From: Nitrospirota bacterium | GTDB taxonomy: Bacteria; Nitrospirota; Leptospirillia; Leptospirillales; Leptospirillaceae | Reading direction: 5' to 3' | DNA length: 64,000 nucleotides | Assembly (NCBI GenBank): GCA_021810805.1 | Contig: JAJZHW010000006.1 | Location: 1-64,000, forward strand | Part shown: positions 41,064-50,464 of the stretch, piece after piece | Position numbering within the stretch: the stretch's first letter is position 1 | Layout of the letters: every line of letters starts with the position of its first letter | Made by a program: the position numbers and the translations under genes | The notes under the pieces: model-generated | Databases searched by the model: none | Seen by the model: the letters and a program-made list of their open reading frames with translations, nothing else | What the model was told of the DNA's origin: nothing

Positions 41064-41382
41064 GAAGATCCTTTCGTTATGGTGTTCCCCCCGCCGGCAG
41101 GCGATGCCGCCCTCCGAGCTCCGTCCAAAAAGGGAGCGGGCTTCCCCTGCGATCCGGGGGAGATTCTGTGTTATGATTCTGTCGGGTCAGCCGGGACCTT
41201 TTTCCGGAAGGGTCAACCGGGACAAGGCCTCCGCCACTTCCCCGAAGGCTGCCCCGCAGGGGGGCCTCTGACGCTTCTCCATTATGCCAGAATACCGTCC
41301 GGATCTCCACGCCGGATCCCTCTCCGGGGTCTTGCGGGAGGAAGCTGCCGCACCGACATCTGCCTTACGACAAAGGACCCTT
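41064..41382. other. Divergent intergenic region hldD / rmlD
   Basis: 319 bases. A TATGAT box at 41172-41177 could be a plus-strand -10 for rmlD, but no -35 is recognisable. No small gene was found. Confidence 0.4.
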
Positions 41383-42273
41383 ATGCCAGCCACCATGACC
41401 ATCGGCCTCATCGGCTCCCGGGGACAGCTGGGATCGGACCTTCTGGCCCGGGCCCCCCGAGGCGGACGATCATCGGTCTCGATCCTCCCCCTCGACCGTC
41501 CCGACTTCGACCTGACCGATCCCCGCGCACTCGAGCGGATCCGGGAGGCCCGATTCGACCTGGTGATCAACACCAGCGCCTACAATGCCGTGGACCGGGC
41601 CGAAACGGAAGTTCGGCCCTGCTTCGAGATGAACGCCTTTCTTCCGGGGGAGCTGGCCCGGGCCTGCCGCGATGCCGGGTCGGACATGATGCACTTTTCC
41701 ACCGATTACGTCATGAGCGGAGGCATCAACGAGCGGGAGCAGATCCCCTATTCCGAAGAGAGCTGCCCCCGTCCCCTCTCCGTCTACGGCCTCTCCAAGG
41801 CCACCGGGGAGCGGCTGGTGCTCTCCGCCTGGGAGAGGGCCACGGTGGTGCGCACCTGCGGGCTTTACGGGGGGAAGGGATCGGGCCAAAAGGGCGGCAA
41901 TTTCGTCACGACAATGCTCACTGCCGCCCGGGCGGGACGGCCCCTGAAGGTGATCGACGACTGCCATGTGGGCCCCACCTCCACCTGGGATCTGGCCGGG
42001 GTCCTCTGGCAACTCATTCTCGAGCGCCATCCCCCCGGACTCTACCACCTGACGAACGCGGGTCGAACCACCTGGTACGACTTCGCCAAAAAGATCTTCG
42101 AGATCACCCGAACCGAGGCGGACCTTCGCCCCATCTCCCTTGGGGACTACAACCCTCCGGCCCCCCGGTCTCCCTACACCGTCCTCTCCAACGACAAGGC
42201 CCGACAGGCAGGGCTTGCGCTTCGGGATCTCGAAAGCGCCCTCGCAGACTACCTTCGCCGCACCGGGATCTGA
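41383..42273 (+). CDS. rmlD: dTDP-4-dehydrorhamnose reductase-like protein
   Basis: 296 residues, SDR family. IGLIGSRGQLGSDL, FDLVINTSAYNAVDRAE, FSTDYVMSGG, the catalytic YGLSKATGERLV and RTCGLYGGKG follow the RmlD order. RmlD reduces dTDP-4-keto-L-rhamnose to dTDP-rhamnose for surface polysaccharide. The other rml genes are not nearby, so it could reduce a different nucleotide sugar. The ATG at 41383 has AAAGGA five bases upstream and is preferred over the longer frame from 41284. Confidence 0.85.
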   Translation: MPATMTIGLIGSRGQLGSDLLARAPRGGRSSVSILPLDRPDFDLTDPRALERIREARFDLVINTSAYNAVDRAETEVRPCFEMNAFLPGELARACRDAGSDMMHFSTDYVMSGGINEREQIPYSEESCPRPLSVYGLSKATGERLVLSAWERATVVRTCGLYGGKGSGQKGGNFVTTMLTAARAGRPLKVIDDCHVGPTSTWDLAGVLWQLILERHPPGLYHLTNAGRTTWYDFAKKIFEITRTEADLRPISLGDYNPPAPRSPYTVLSNDKARQAGLALRDLESALADYLRRTGI

Positions 42274-42295
42274 AGGCCGGCGCCCCTCTGCGATC

Positions 42296-43105
42296 CTAGC
42301 CTTCCTCCTCCGGAAGAAGCGCTCGAAGCGCCGCCCACAGATCCTCCGGCGAGGAGAGGAGGAGGGCCCCGGGATCGAGCCCCAAGGGGGGATCCCCCAC
42401 CCAGACCCCGATCCCCCCCTGGCTTACCGCCCGGTTCACCGCCGCCAGATCGGTGGTGTCGTCGCCGGCCATCACGGGATAGAAAGCGTCCTCCCCGGCG
42501 CTCTCCCAGAGCCACCCCAGAAAAAAGTCCAGGGATTCCTCCTTCGTCACCCCCCGAGCCGGCCGGATCTCCCAGACCTTCTTCCCGTCGGTGAGCCGAA
42601 ATCTCCGCTCTCCGAGCCGGTGAAGACACTCCTCGAAAACCCGCTCGAGTCGCTCCTTCGCCTCCGCCACCCGATCCGGATCCACCCGCCGATAGTGGAT
42701 GGAGAGGCTAAACTCCTTTTCCTCCACCAAGGCTCCGGGGATCGTCTCCATCTCGTGTCGCACGCGGGCCAACAAATCCGGAAGGCTTTCCCGGGCGCGC
42801 TCCGCCTCGGGGTGGAGATGGCGACTTCCCGCGAGGATCCGGACCGCCCCGTGGTCGGCGGAGAGGCCGGCCAGGGGAACCGGCGGGATCCGGGCGAGAA
42901 GATCGGCCTCCCCCCGTCCGGAGATGACGAAGGTCGGGAATGTTGCCGCAATGCGGCCGAGAAGTTGGGAATGGGCCTGGGAGAGACGGACATCGGATGG
43001 CCGGGAGGAGATCGGCACCAGCGTTCCGTCGAAGTCCAGAAAGAGGGCCGGGCGCCGGCCCAGCCCGCGGGGATCCCGAAGAGGGCCCGGGGATGGCTCC
43101 GCCAT
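42296..43105 (-). CDS. otsB: Trehalose-6-phosphate phosphatase
   Basis: 269 residues, HAD superfamily. The nucleophile motif ALFLDFDGTLVPI is near the N-terminus. FVISGRG, GLSADHGAVR, the lysine-containing motif VWEIRPARGVTKEESL and YPVMAGDDTTDLAAV follow. It releases trehalose from the product of OtsA. The ATG at 43105 shares one base with the otsA stop (TGATG), so the two are translationally coupled. Confidence 0.93.
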   Translation of the reverse strand: MAEPSPGPLRDPRGLGRRPALFLDFDGTLVPISSRPSDVRLSQAHSQLLGRIAATFPTFVISGRGEADLLARIPPVPLAGLSADHGAVRILAGSRHLHPEAERARESLPDLLARVRHEMETIPGALVEEKEFSLSIHYRRVDPDRVAEAKERLERVFEECLHRLGERRFRLTDGKKVWEIRPARGVTKEESLDFFLGWLWESAGEDAFYPVMAGDDTTDLAAVNRAVSQGGIGVWVGDPPLGLDPGALLLSSPEDLWAALRALLPEEEG

Positions 43106-44700
43106 CAGGCCGGACGCGCCAGGGATCCTGGGCGCAGGGAGGAGGAAAGGAGGGGGCGGGCCAGATTGGAGGCCATCCATCGGTAGACATTGTGCTCCCG
43201 AAGAAAGGCCAGGGCTTCGAGGTTCTTCCTCTGGCGTCTCAGGGGATCGAGACAGAGCCCCTCATGGATAATCCTCGCCGACAGGGCCGGATCGGCCGGA
43301 TCGATGAGGGAGAGCCCCTCCATCGTCATCGCCGTCCCGGTATGGCGGCTGACGAAGAGGGGAGAGCTTCCGCCGTCCTGGGAGGCCAAGAACTCCTTGG
43401 CCACTAGATTCATGCCGTCCCGGGTCGCCGTCACCAGACATCCCCGGGAGAGGCGATAGAGGGGGGCCAGCAGGGAGGGATCGAGGGAGCGGGAGACGGT
43501 CACCACCGGACGCCAGCCCCCCCGGGAGTAGCGGCGGTTGATCTCGGCCGCCCGGCTCTCGGCCGCCTCGGCATACCGGCGGTAGGCATCCACCGAGAGG
43601 CGGGTGGAGGGAGCCACCTGAAGAAGAGAGAGCTGGCCCAGCAGGGAGGGATCCAGGGCATAAAGGGCCTCGAGCATGTCGAGCCGCTCGAGAAAGCCCT
43701 TGGAGTAGTCCAGACGATCGACGGAGACGAGATAGCCCCCCGGAGAGGCGGCCGCATCGAGCCCCAGATCCTCGAGGAAGAGGCGAGCCCGCAGGAGGTT
43801 GGCCGGATCCCGGGCCATCATCCGGAAGTGATCGGGGTCGATGGAGATGGGAAAGACTCCGGGGTGGAGCCGGCGGATGCCCCCCTCCAAGGCCACCGAG
43901 AGCGTCTCTCCGTCCCAGGTGGCCCGGGAGCCGAAGAGGGCAAAGACCGTCTCCAGAAAACGGTCCCGATAGATCTCTGTCTGGAAGCCCACCTGGTCGT
44001 AGGAGAGAAGACCCGTGACAATTTCGCCCAGCCAGCGGGGGACGCCCTCTCCCGCCGGCATCGCCGCCCAGGGAATGTGCCAGAAAAAGGCCAGGGGGGG
44101 AAGCGAGCCTCCCATGCGGCGCATCTCGCGCCCCACCAGAGCCATCTGGTAGTCGTGGACCCAGACGAGAGCCGGAGAGGTCTCCCGAAGGCTCTCAAGG
44201 ATCCGGGCCGCCACCCGCCGGTTGACCTCCCGGTAGGCCGCGAGATCCTCCACGGATCCGGAGATGCGGGAGGGCTCGTCATGGAAGAACGGCCAAAGGA
44301 CTCCATTGGAGAATCCGGCGTAATGGCCCTCCATGAGGGCCGGAGGGATCTCCATGCGGTCGAGACGATAGCCCGGATCCCCCTCCTCCCCCGGAACGCG
44401 GAGGCCGTCGGGTCCTCCGGAGTCGCGAAGGGCGATCCAGCGGCCTCCGGTCCGGGACAGGAGGCGGTGAATGGTCTGGCTGACGCCCCCCGGAGGAAGG
44501 GAGAGGCATCCCTCCCCCTTCCAGACCACCGGCTCGCGATTGGTCACCACGAGAAGGGGCGCGGTTCCGGCGGATGCCCGGTAGAATCGGACCAGATCCT
44601 CCGGCCCCCGAAAAACGGCCGCGGGACCGAGATCCACCGAAGGATCAAAGAGTGCTGCGGAGGGAAGGGGATCGTCAAGAAGAGCCAGAGAGGGGGTCAT
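43105..44700 (-). CDS. otsA: Trehalose-6-phosphate synthase
   Basis: 531 residues, GT20 family. Joins UDP-glucose and glucose 6-phosphate. VVTNREPVV, GGVSQTIHRLL, VWVHDYQMALV, FFWHIPWAA, YLVSVDRLDYSKGFLERL and the donor-site RDGMNLVAKEFLA are all present. Slightly longer than the E. coli enzyme. The start overlaps the glycosyltransferase gene by four bases. Trehalose is a compatible solute, which suits acid or osmotic stress. Confidence 0.94.
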   Translation of the reverse strand: MTPSLALLDDPLPSAALFDPSVDLGPAAVFRGPEDLVRFYRASAGTAPLLVVTNREPVVWKGEGCLSLPPGGVSQTIHRLLSRTGGRWIALRDSGGPDGLRVPGEEGDPGYRLDRMEIPPALMEGHYAGFSNGVLWPFFHDEPSRISGSVEDLAAYREVNRRVAARILESLRETSPALVWVHDYQMALVGREMRRMGGSLPPLAFFWHIPWAAMPAGEGVPRWLGEIVTGLLSYDQVGFQTEIYRDRFLETVFALFGSRATWDGETLSVALEGGIRRLHPGVFPISIDPDHFRMMARDPANLLRARLFLEDLGLDAAASPGGYLVSVDRLDYSKGFLERLDMLEALYALDPSLLGQLSLLQVAPSTRLSVDAYRRYAEAAESRAAEINRRYSRGGWRPVVTVSRSLDPSLLAPLYRLSRGCLVTATRDGMNLVAKEFLASQDGGSSPLFVSRHTGTAMTMEGLSLIDPADPALSARIIHEGLCLDPLRRQRKNLEALAFLREHNVYRWMASNLARPLLSSSLRPGSLARPA

Positions 44701-45761
44701 CGGCGCGCCTCGGAGAGAAGGGAGGAGGAGGCTCCGGAGGGACGCGCCCGATCAAGAATCTGGCGATAGATCCGCTCGTAGCCATCCACCATCACCCGGG
44801 TGGAATAGAGTTCGACGGCCCGGGCCCGGCAGGCCTCCCGGTCGACGGAGGAGATCTTGCCGGCGAGGACCTCGGCCATCTCGGCCTCGCTGTCCACCTG
44901 AAAGCCGGTCACGCCATCCTCGACAAGTTCGGCCGCCGCACCGCGCTTGAAGGCGATGACCGGCGTGCCGCAAAGCATGGCCTCGATCATCACGAGGCCA
45001 AAGGGCTCCTCCCACCGGATGGGGACGAGAAGGGCCCGGGCCCCCTGGAGAAGGGAGACCTTCTGAAGATGGTCCACCTGCCCCAGCCAGTGGATCTCCG
45101 GATGGGCCATGAGCTCCCGCAGGGTCTCGTTGTAGAAGCCGGTATCGCACGGATGGACCGCCCCGCCGATATGAAGGGGAATCCCCGCCCGGATCGCCAC
45201 CCGGCAGGCGCTGTCGGGTCCCTTCTCGGGAGCCAGCCGTCCCAGGAAGGCCGCATAGCGCCCCGTCTCGTAGGAGGGGGGATAGGCCCCCGGATCGAGG
45301 CCGTGGTGGACCACGGAAAAGAGGGGAAGGGGCACCTCCTGGGTCCGCTGGGAATGGCTGATGGCCACATAGTGATTTTCGGAGTAGTGGCGGTAGATCT
45401 CGGAAAATTCGTTGGTTCGGGAGTGGTGGAGGGTCACCGCCGCAGGGACGCCCGTGATGGAGGCATACGGAAGGGAGACCGGGGACTGCCAGTGGACCAC
45501 ATCGATGTCTCCCCGCTCGAGGATGCGTTTGGCGGCAAAGGCCAGATGGATATGCTCGTCCCGCCCCACGATGGGCCAGCGGGCCTCCGGAAAGGTGAAC
45601 TCGAGATTGGCCCGTGTCCGGGAGTCCCCTGTAGCGAAAAGAACCACCTCATGGCCGCGGTCCACCAGACCCTCCGCCAGGTGGTACAGGAAGAGCTCCG
45701 TTCCCCCGTACTTCTTGGGAGGAACACTGACGAACGGCGTGGAGACCAGGGCAACCTTCAC
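44697..45761 (-). CDS. Family 4 glycosyltransferase
   Basis: 354 residues, GT-B fold. KYGGTELFLYHLAEGLVDRGHEV marks the N-terminal acceptor domain. FLGRLAPEKGPDSA begins the donor domain, and EEPFGLVMIEAMLCGTPVIAFKRGAAAELVEDGVTGF carries the EX7E motif. The donor sugar and the acceptor are unknown. It is ATGA-coupled at both ends, to the MFS gene upstream and otsA downstream, which suggests a role with trehalose or a related glycan. Confidence 0.88.
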   Translation of the reverse strand: MKVALVSTPFVSVPPKKYGGTELFLYHLAEGLVDRGHEVVLFATGDSRTRANLEFTFPEARWPIVGRDEHIHLAFAAKRILERGDIDVVHWQSPVSLPYASITGVPAAVTLHHSRTNEFSEIYRHYSENHYVAISHSQRTQEVPLPLFSVVHHGLDPGAYPPSYETGRYAAFLGRLAPEKGPDSACRVAIRAGIPLHIGGAVHPCDTGFYNETLRELMAHPEIHWLGQVDHLQKVSLLQGARALLVPIRWEEPFGLVMIEAMLCGTPVIAFKRGAAAELVEDGVTGFQVDSEAEMAEVLAGKISSVDREACRARAVELYSTRVMVDGYERIYRQILDRARPSGASSSLLSEARR

Positions 45762-47089
45762 AGCTTTTCTCCTTTGACGGGGGCCTCGGTGCCGGAGGGG
45801 CGCGTCGCCCCCAAAAGGCTCCAGAACCTTGAAAGAAACGTTGCGCAGGCAGAGTTCTCACGACATCCGGCCTCGATCAGGTTGACCGCTCCGAAGGAGA
45901 GAACCAGCACGCCCCCCAAAAGGGCCAGAACCACCTGAATTCCCGTCCGCTCCACCAGACCCGGAAGCCCCACCATCCCCAGGATGGCCCCGCCCAAAAA
46001 ACCCAGGCTCATCGTGGTGAGAACCCGGGAGAGCATCCGGGAGGGCGCATTGTTCTGCATCAGGGTATGGGCCAGGGGGTTGACCACCGAGACCGCCATC
46101 CCGAACAGGAGCATGAGGATCAGGTCGAGGGCCATGTGGGAGCTTCCCGCCAGAAGGAGCATGGCGCCCCCCCCCGCCAGAAAGCCTCCGGCTATCCAGC
46201 GAAAGAGGTTGTCGGGAGGTCTCACCGTCAGGAGGATGGAGGAGAGGAGCATCCCCACGCCATAGGCCGAGAGGAGCATCCCGAATCCATTCGCTCCGGC
46301 GTGGAGGACGGTCTTCGACAGGACGGGAAGAAGAAGGGTCACCGGACCGCTGATCACCCCGTAGAGGGTCATGATGACGAAGAGTCCAAGAAAGAGGGGA
46401 TTATGGGAAAAGATGAACCGGATCCCCTCCCGCACCTCGAAGAAGACCCCGGAGAGCCCCGGAACGGGGGGGATCTCCGGATCGGGGATCTCCCGGATCG
46501 CGATCGCCAGAAGGAAGATCGCCGAGACCAAAAAGGTCGCCCCGTTGATGACCATCACGAAGACCGGATTGTAGAAGGCCGACAGCAGGCCTCCCAGAAG
46601 GGGACCCACCAACGTGCCCACCTGTCCGGTGGTCTGCATGAGGGCATTGGCGGAGACCCGTCGGGGCTCGGCCACCATCAGGGGGATGACCGAATAGAGG
46701 GCCGGACCGAAGATTCCGCTGGCGGTGGCCACCAGAAAGACCAGAAGGTAGAGCACCGGCAAGGTCAGCGCATGCTGGAGGTAGAGGGCGGGGATGAGCA
46801 GGACCAAAAGCCCCCGCACGGCATCGACGATGATCATGGTCCGCCGCTTGGGGTACCGGTCGAGCAGGACTCCGTTGGCCCAGAAAAACAGCATGGGGGG
46901 CAGGGTCTGGAGAACCCCCACCACGATCATCGCCTCCGCGCTCTTCGTGAAGAGGTAGACGAACCAGAGAAGGGCGACCTTGTTGAGGTTCTCTCCGAGC
47001 TGGCTGACAAGCTGGCCCAGCAGGAGAAGGCCGAAATTGCGCTCGGTCAGCAGATCGCGAGAGGCTTTGACGTGGGTGGCAAAGGACAT
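45758..47089 (-). CDS. MFS transporter (MFS_3 type)
   Basis: 443 residues with about twelve membrane segments. NFGLLLLGQLVSQLGENLNKVALLWFVY at the start and NGVLLDRYPKRRTMIIVDAVRG in the first cytoplasmic loop are typical of the enterobactin-exporter-like branch. GPLLGGLLSAF and ALMQTTGQVGTLVGP follow. The substrate is not predictable. The C-terminal 30 residues are soluble. Its stop overlaps the glycosyltransferase start by four bases. Confidence 0.88.
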   Translation of the reverse strand: MSFATHVKASRDLLTERNFGLLLLGQLVSQLGENLNKVALLWFVYLFTKSAEAMIVVGVLQTLPPMLFFWANGVLLDRYPKRRTMIIVDAVRGLLVLLIPALYLQHALTLPVLYLLVFLVATASGIFGPALYSVIPLMVAEPRRVSANALMQTTGQVGTLVGPLLGGLLSAFYNPVFVMVINGATFLVSAIFLLAIAIREIPDPEIPPVPGLSGVFFEVREGIRFIFSHNPLFLGLFVIMTLYGVISGPVTLLLPVLSKTVLHAGANGFGMLLSAYGVGMLLSSILLTVRPPDNLFRWIAGGFLAGGGAMLLLAGSSHMALDLILMLLFGMAVSVVNPLAHTLMQNNAPSRMLSRVLTTMSLGFLGGAILGMVGLPGLVERTGIQVVLALLGGVLVLSFGAVNLIEAGCRENSACATFLSRFWSLLGATRPSGTEAPVKGEKL

Positions 47090-47266
47090 GGAGTCCGCTC
47101 CGGGGTCTATTGATCCGGCCCTCCGGCCGAAGGAGAGACAGTCACCGCAACAATCCGGGCTCTCCTGCCCCCGGGAAGAGCAAAAACCGGGCCAATTTCC
47201 GCGAGGGCGGAACGACCGGATCCTCTGGCAGGGGCCGGGCCGGGATCTCGAAAAAAATGGCTCTTT

Positions 47267-48595
47267 TCAGGACAGACGGGAACGAAAAAGTGTCACCAAA
47301 GGTAACAGCAGGAGGGCCGTGGCGAGGAGGAGGACTCCCCCCAGGGTCAGAAAGGAGGCGACGGGCAAGTGGTGCAGGTACAGGGTCCCTCCCTGGATCC
47401 CCCCCACGGCCGCCAGAAGGAAGAGCGACATCGCCAGGGACAGGAATTTCCCCAGACTCTCCCGGGGAACGATCTGCTGGAAGCGCGTGAGGACCAGGGG
47501 CTGGGCCCAGGAAAGACCGAGGCCGGCCAGAAGCAAAAGCCCCACCCCCGCCCCCTCCACCGGCAGTCGGGGAATCAGGAGGAAGGAGAGGCCGGCCAGG
47601 AGCATCCCGAGAAGGATCATGGGAATCGGCTTGGGAAGCCGGCGGCCCAGAAGGATGATCCCCCCCAGGAAGCTCCCCAGAAAATAGGCTCCCGACAGGA
47701 GGGCATAGAAGGAGGGGGGGGCATGGAAGAGCTGCGAGGCCATGAGGGGGAAGACCATCGTCATGGGGGCGTTGAACAGGGCGAAGAGGACCAGGAGGAA
47801 GGTGGCAAAGAGGAGAAGGGGGCTCCGGAAAAGCAGGAGGGCGGTCTCGCGAAAGCCGGCCAGATGCCCTCCCCCCTTTCGCTCTGCCTCCCGGGATCGA
47901 TCCTTCTCCACCAGGGGGAGGGGGGGAGAGATCAGGACAAACAAAAGGGCCGACAGGGCGAACCCCGCCCCGGCTCCCACCAGAAGCCAGGGGGCGGGAA
48001 AGAACAGCAAAAGCCCGGCCGCCGAAAGCGGGCCCAAGAGATACCCTCCCTGCCCGGCAATCTGGATCCACCCGTTGGCATGCTCCAGGCGATCCCGGGG
48101 AACGAACTCCGGAACGGAGGCATTGAAGGCCGGACCGACCGCCGCCGAGAAGATCGCGGTCGCCACGACGATGATCAGCAGGGGACCGGTCTTTACCGGG
48201 GCGAAGAGGGCGAGCACGGGAATGAGGGAGTAGGTCGCGCCCTTGAAAAGGTTCAGGGCGGCGAGGAGAGCCTGCCGGGGGAGGAGGTCGACCAGCAGCC
48301 CCGCCGGAATCAGCACCAGAAACGGGACCACCGTCTGGATCACCCCGATATGCCCCACCAGGGAGACATCCCCATGGCGAATCCGGAAGGCGATCCAGGT
48401 CAGGGCCGTCTGGGTCATGCCCTCGCTGAACTGGCTGATGGCATAGGCGGAGAGAAGGCCCACAAAGGGGGCCTGAGCCAGCGTCCGGCTCAAGAGTCCC
48501 CCGCGAATCTCTCCGAGGATCGAGGAGAGAAGCGGGCCGAAGAAGCCCAGAGCGAGCCCCTTCGGAGCGAGCCCCCTGAGGGTGGAGCGCTTCAC
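47267..48595 (-). CDS. MFS transporter, second copy
   Basis: 442 residues, about twelve membrane segments. It shares the same branch features as the next gene (TQTALTWIAFRI, PAGLLVDLLPRQALLAALNLF, GPAFNASVPEFVPRDRLEHANGWIQIAGQGGYLLGPL) but is clearly diverged from it, so this is an old duplication or independent recruitment. The central loop (EKDRSREAERKGGG) is charged. The substrate is unknown. It lies 36 bases after the YciI-like gene and 177 before the first MFS gene. Confidence 0.87.
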   Translation of the reverse strand: MKRSTLRGLAPKGLALGFFGPLLSSILGEIRGGLLSRTLAQAPFVGLLSAYAISQFSEGMTQTALTWIAFRIRHGDVSLVGHIGVIQTVVPFLVLIPAGLLVDLLPRQALLAALNLFKGATYSLIPVLALFAPVKTGPLLIIVVATAIFSAAVGPAFNASVPEFVPRDRLEHANGWIQIAGQGGYLLGPLSAAGLLLFFPAPWLLVGAGAGFALSALLFVLISPPLPLVEKDRSREAERKGGGHLAGFRETALLLFRSPLLLFATFLLVLFALFNAPMTMVFPLMASQLFHAPPSFYALLSGAYFLGSFLGGIILLGRRLPKPIPMILLGMLLAGLSFLLIPRLPVEGAGVGLLLLAGLGLSWAQPLVLTRFQQIVPRESLGKFLSLAMSLFLLAAVGGIQGGTLYLHHLPVASFLTLGGVLLLATALLLLPLVTLFRSRLS

Positions 48596-48631
48596 GGAGC
48601 CCCGACTGCGCGAGGGTGCGGACGGGGAGGG

Positions 48632-48943
48632 CTACCCCTCTCCGAAGACAGCCCGGAGCTCGTCACTGAATTTGACCGGAGAAAATTCCAGAACCTCATA
48701 ACGCGCCACCTGGGCCCGGGCATAGGGATCCTCCGCCAGCATCCGTTCGATGTCGCTCCGGTCGGCCGCCCGCATGAGCAGCAGACCTCCGGTGCGGGGG
48801 ACAAGGGGGCCCGAGAGCAGAAGGTGCCCCGCCGCCAGCAGGCGATCGAGGTGCTCCCGATGGGGGGCCACCCAGGGCTCGACTTCGGAAAAAGGTCGCA
48901 GATAGATGACGTGAACGACGAAAAATCGGTCCGGAGAGGCCAT
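48632..48943 (-). CDS. YciI-like protein (YCII domain)
   Basis: 103 residues. A single ferredoxin-like YCII domain: FFVVHVIYLRP, a conserved histidine in APHREHLDRLLAAGHLLLSGP, RTGGLLLMRAADRSDIERMLAEDPYARAQVARYEVLEF. The conserved His and Asp suggest a small enzymatic or binding role that is not established for the family. It starts four bases after the apt stop. Confidence 0.85.
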   Translation of the reverse strand: MASPDRFFVVHVIYLRPFSEVEPWVAPHREHLDRLLAAGHLLLSGPLVPRTGGLLLMRAADRSDIERMLAEDPYARAQVARYEVLEFSPVKFSDELRAVFGEG

Positions 48944-48947
48944 GGAG

Positions 48948-49472
48948 CTACTCCGTCACATGGTAGGTCAGAAGGGAGCGGATTTTCCTCCCGGAGAGCC
49001 GCTCGCGCCCTCCGAGCCCTATGAGCTCCGCCACGAAGACCGACTCGACCACATCCGCCCCCACTTGGGACAGGAGGTCCAGGGCGGCCTTGGCGGTTCC
49101 CCCGGTGGCCAGGAGGTCGTCCACCAGGAGGACCCGGGCTCCCTTGGCGATCGCCCCGTCCTGGATGGCGATGGTGTCCTGCCCGTACTCCAGGGCGTAG
49201 GAGAGCTCCCGGACCTTCCCCGGAAGCTTCCCCTTCTTCCGGATGGGCACGAAGCCGATCTCGAGAAGGTTGGCCAGGGCCGCGCCCACAATGAATCCCC
49301 GAGCCTCGATGCCCACCACATGGGCCAGCCGTTCCGTCCGGTAGGGGGCGGCGATGGACTCGATCAGCCGGGGGAAGCCCTCGGAGGATCCGAAGAGGGG
49401 CATGAGGTCATAAAAGAGGATCCCTTTTTTGGGAAAGTCGGGAACGGTACGAACGTATTTTCCAAAATCCAT
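48948..49472 (-). CDS. apt: Adenine phosphoribosyltransferase
   Basis: 174 residues, normal length. YVRTVPDFPKKGILFYDLMPL, VVGIEARGFIVGAALA, and the PRPP-binding VLLVDDLLATGGTAKAALDLL identify Apt. It salvages adenine to AMP in the cytoplasm. It lies 62 bases after the sigma-factor gene. Confidence 0.95.
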   Translation of the reverse strand: MDFGKYVRTVPDFPKKGILFYDLMPLFGSSEGFPRLIESIAAPYRTERLAHVVGIEARGFIVGAALANLLEIGFVPIRKKGKLPGKVRELSYALEYGQDTIAIQDGAIAKGARVLLVDDLLATGGTAKAALDLLSQVGADVVESVFVAELIGLGGRERLSGRKIRSLLTYHVTE

Positions 49473-49534
49473 GAATCGGTCTCCTCTCGGACAGGATCCC
49501 CCGCAGGGGAGGATGGGAAGGTCCCCCCGGCCCC

Positions 49535-50464
49535 CTATCGGGGGGGGCGGGGAGGCAGTGGACTGTGATGGGACGCAAAGGGGCGTGCGTCGTCGATATA
49601 GGCTCTCATCTTGGAGAGGGCCACCGCCTCGATCTGGCGGACCCTCTCCCGGGTGATTCCCATGCGGTGGCCAATTTCATCAAGGGTGAGCGGATCCTCC
49701 CCCGACAGGCCGAATCGAAGAAAGAGGATATCCCTCTCCCGGGGGCGAAGGATGGTCAGGGCCGCCTCGAGCTCCCGCCCCTCCTCCCGCCGGGAGACCA
49801 CCTCGAGGGGGGAGTCCGCCTCCGGATCGCCCAGGACGTCCTTGAGGGTGCTCTCCTCCTGCTCTCCCACCGGGGCATCGAGGGAGACCGTCGAGGCAAT
49901 CAGGGGATACAGCGACTCGAACTCCTCCACGCTGAGCCCCGCCTTTCGGGCGGCCTCGGAGGGGTCGGGCTCCCGACCGGAGGAGACCATCTGCTCCACC
50001 GTGGCAAGATAGCGGTTCACCTTTTCGCGCATGTGGACGGGAAGGCGGATCATGTGGCCCAGATTGATCACCGCCCGCTCGATGGACTGCCGGATCCACC
50101 AGGAGGCATAGGTACTGAACCGGAAGCCCTTCTCCGGATCATAGCGATCCACGGCCTTCATGAGCCCCAGGTTGCCCTCTTCGATGAGGTCCGGAAAGGG
50201 CAGCCCTCGCCCCGCGTAACGCTTGGCAATCATCACCACCAGGCGGAGGTTGGAGAGGATCATCCGCTCCCGGGCCGCAGAATCTCCGACGGCGATCTTC
50301 CGGGCCAGATCGATCTCCTCGGAGGCGGAGAGTAACGGATAATCGCGAAGCGTCCGGAGGTAGAGGGCCAAGGAGCCCACATCCCCCGACACACCCTCGG
50401 CCGGGGCCTCAACCAACGGCTCAACATCCCCGGCATCATCCGAAAATGTCTCGTTCACAGACAA
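49535..50464 (-). CDS. rpoS: RpoS-like sigma-70 family factor
   Basis: 309 residues. Region 1.2 (ALYLRTLRDYPLLSASEEIDLARKI), region 2 (SNLRLVVMIAKRYAGRGLPFPDLIEEGNLGLMKAVDRYDP, FRFSTYASWWIRQSIERAV), region 3 and region 4 (LTLDEIGHRMGITRERVRQIEAVALSKMR) are all present. No large N-terminal region 1.1, so it is RpoS-like rather than the housekeeping RpoD. It overlaps acyP by ten bases. The stop codon TAG sits in the loop of a GC-rich hairpin (about 49530-49550). The genes that follow include apt, transporters and trehalose synthesis. Confidence 0.88.
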   Translation of the reverse strand: MSVNETFSDDAGDVEPLVEAPAEGVSGDVGSLALYLRTLRDYPLLSASEEIDLARKIAVGDSAARERMILSNLRLVVMIAKRYAGRGLPFPDLIEEGNLGLMKAVDRYDPEKGFRFSTYASWWIRQSIERAVINLGHMIRLPVHMREKVNRYLATVEQMVSSGREPDPSEAARKAGLSVEEFESLYPLIASTVSLDAPVGEQEESTLKDVLGDPEADSPLEVVSRREEGRELEAALTILRPRERDILFLRFGLSGEDPLTLDEIGHRMGITRERVRQIEAVALSKMRAYIDDARPFASHHSPLPPRPPR

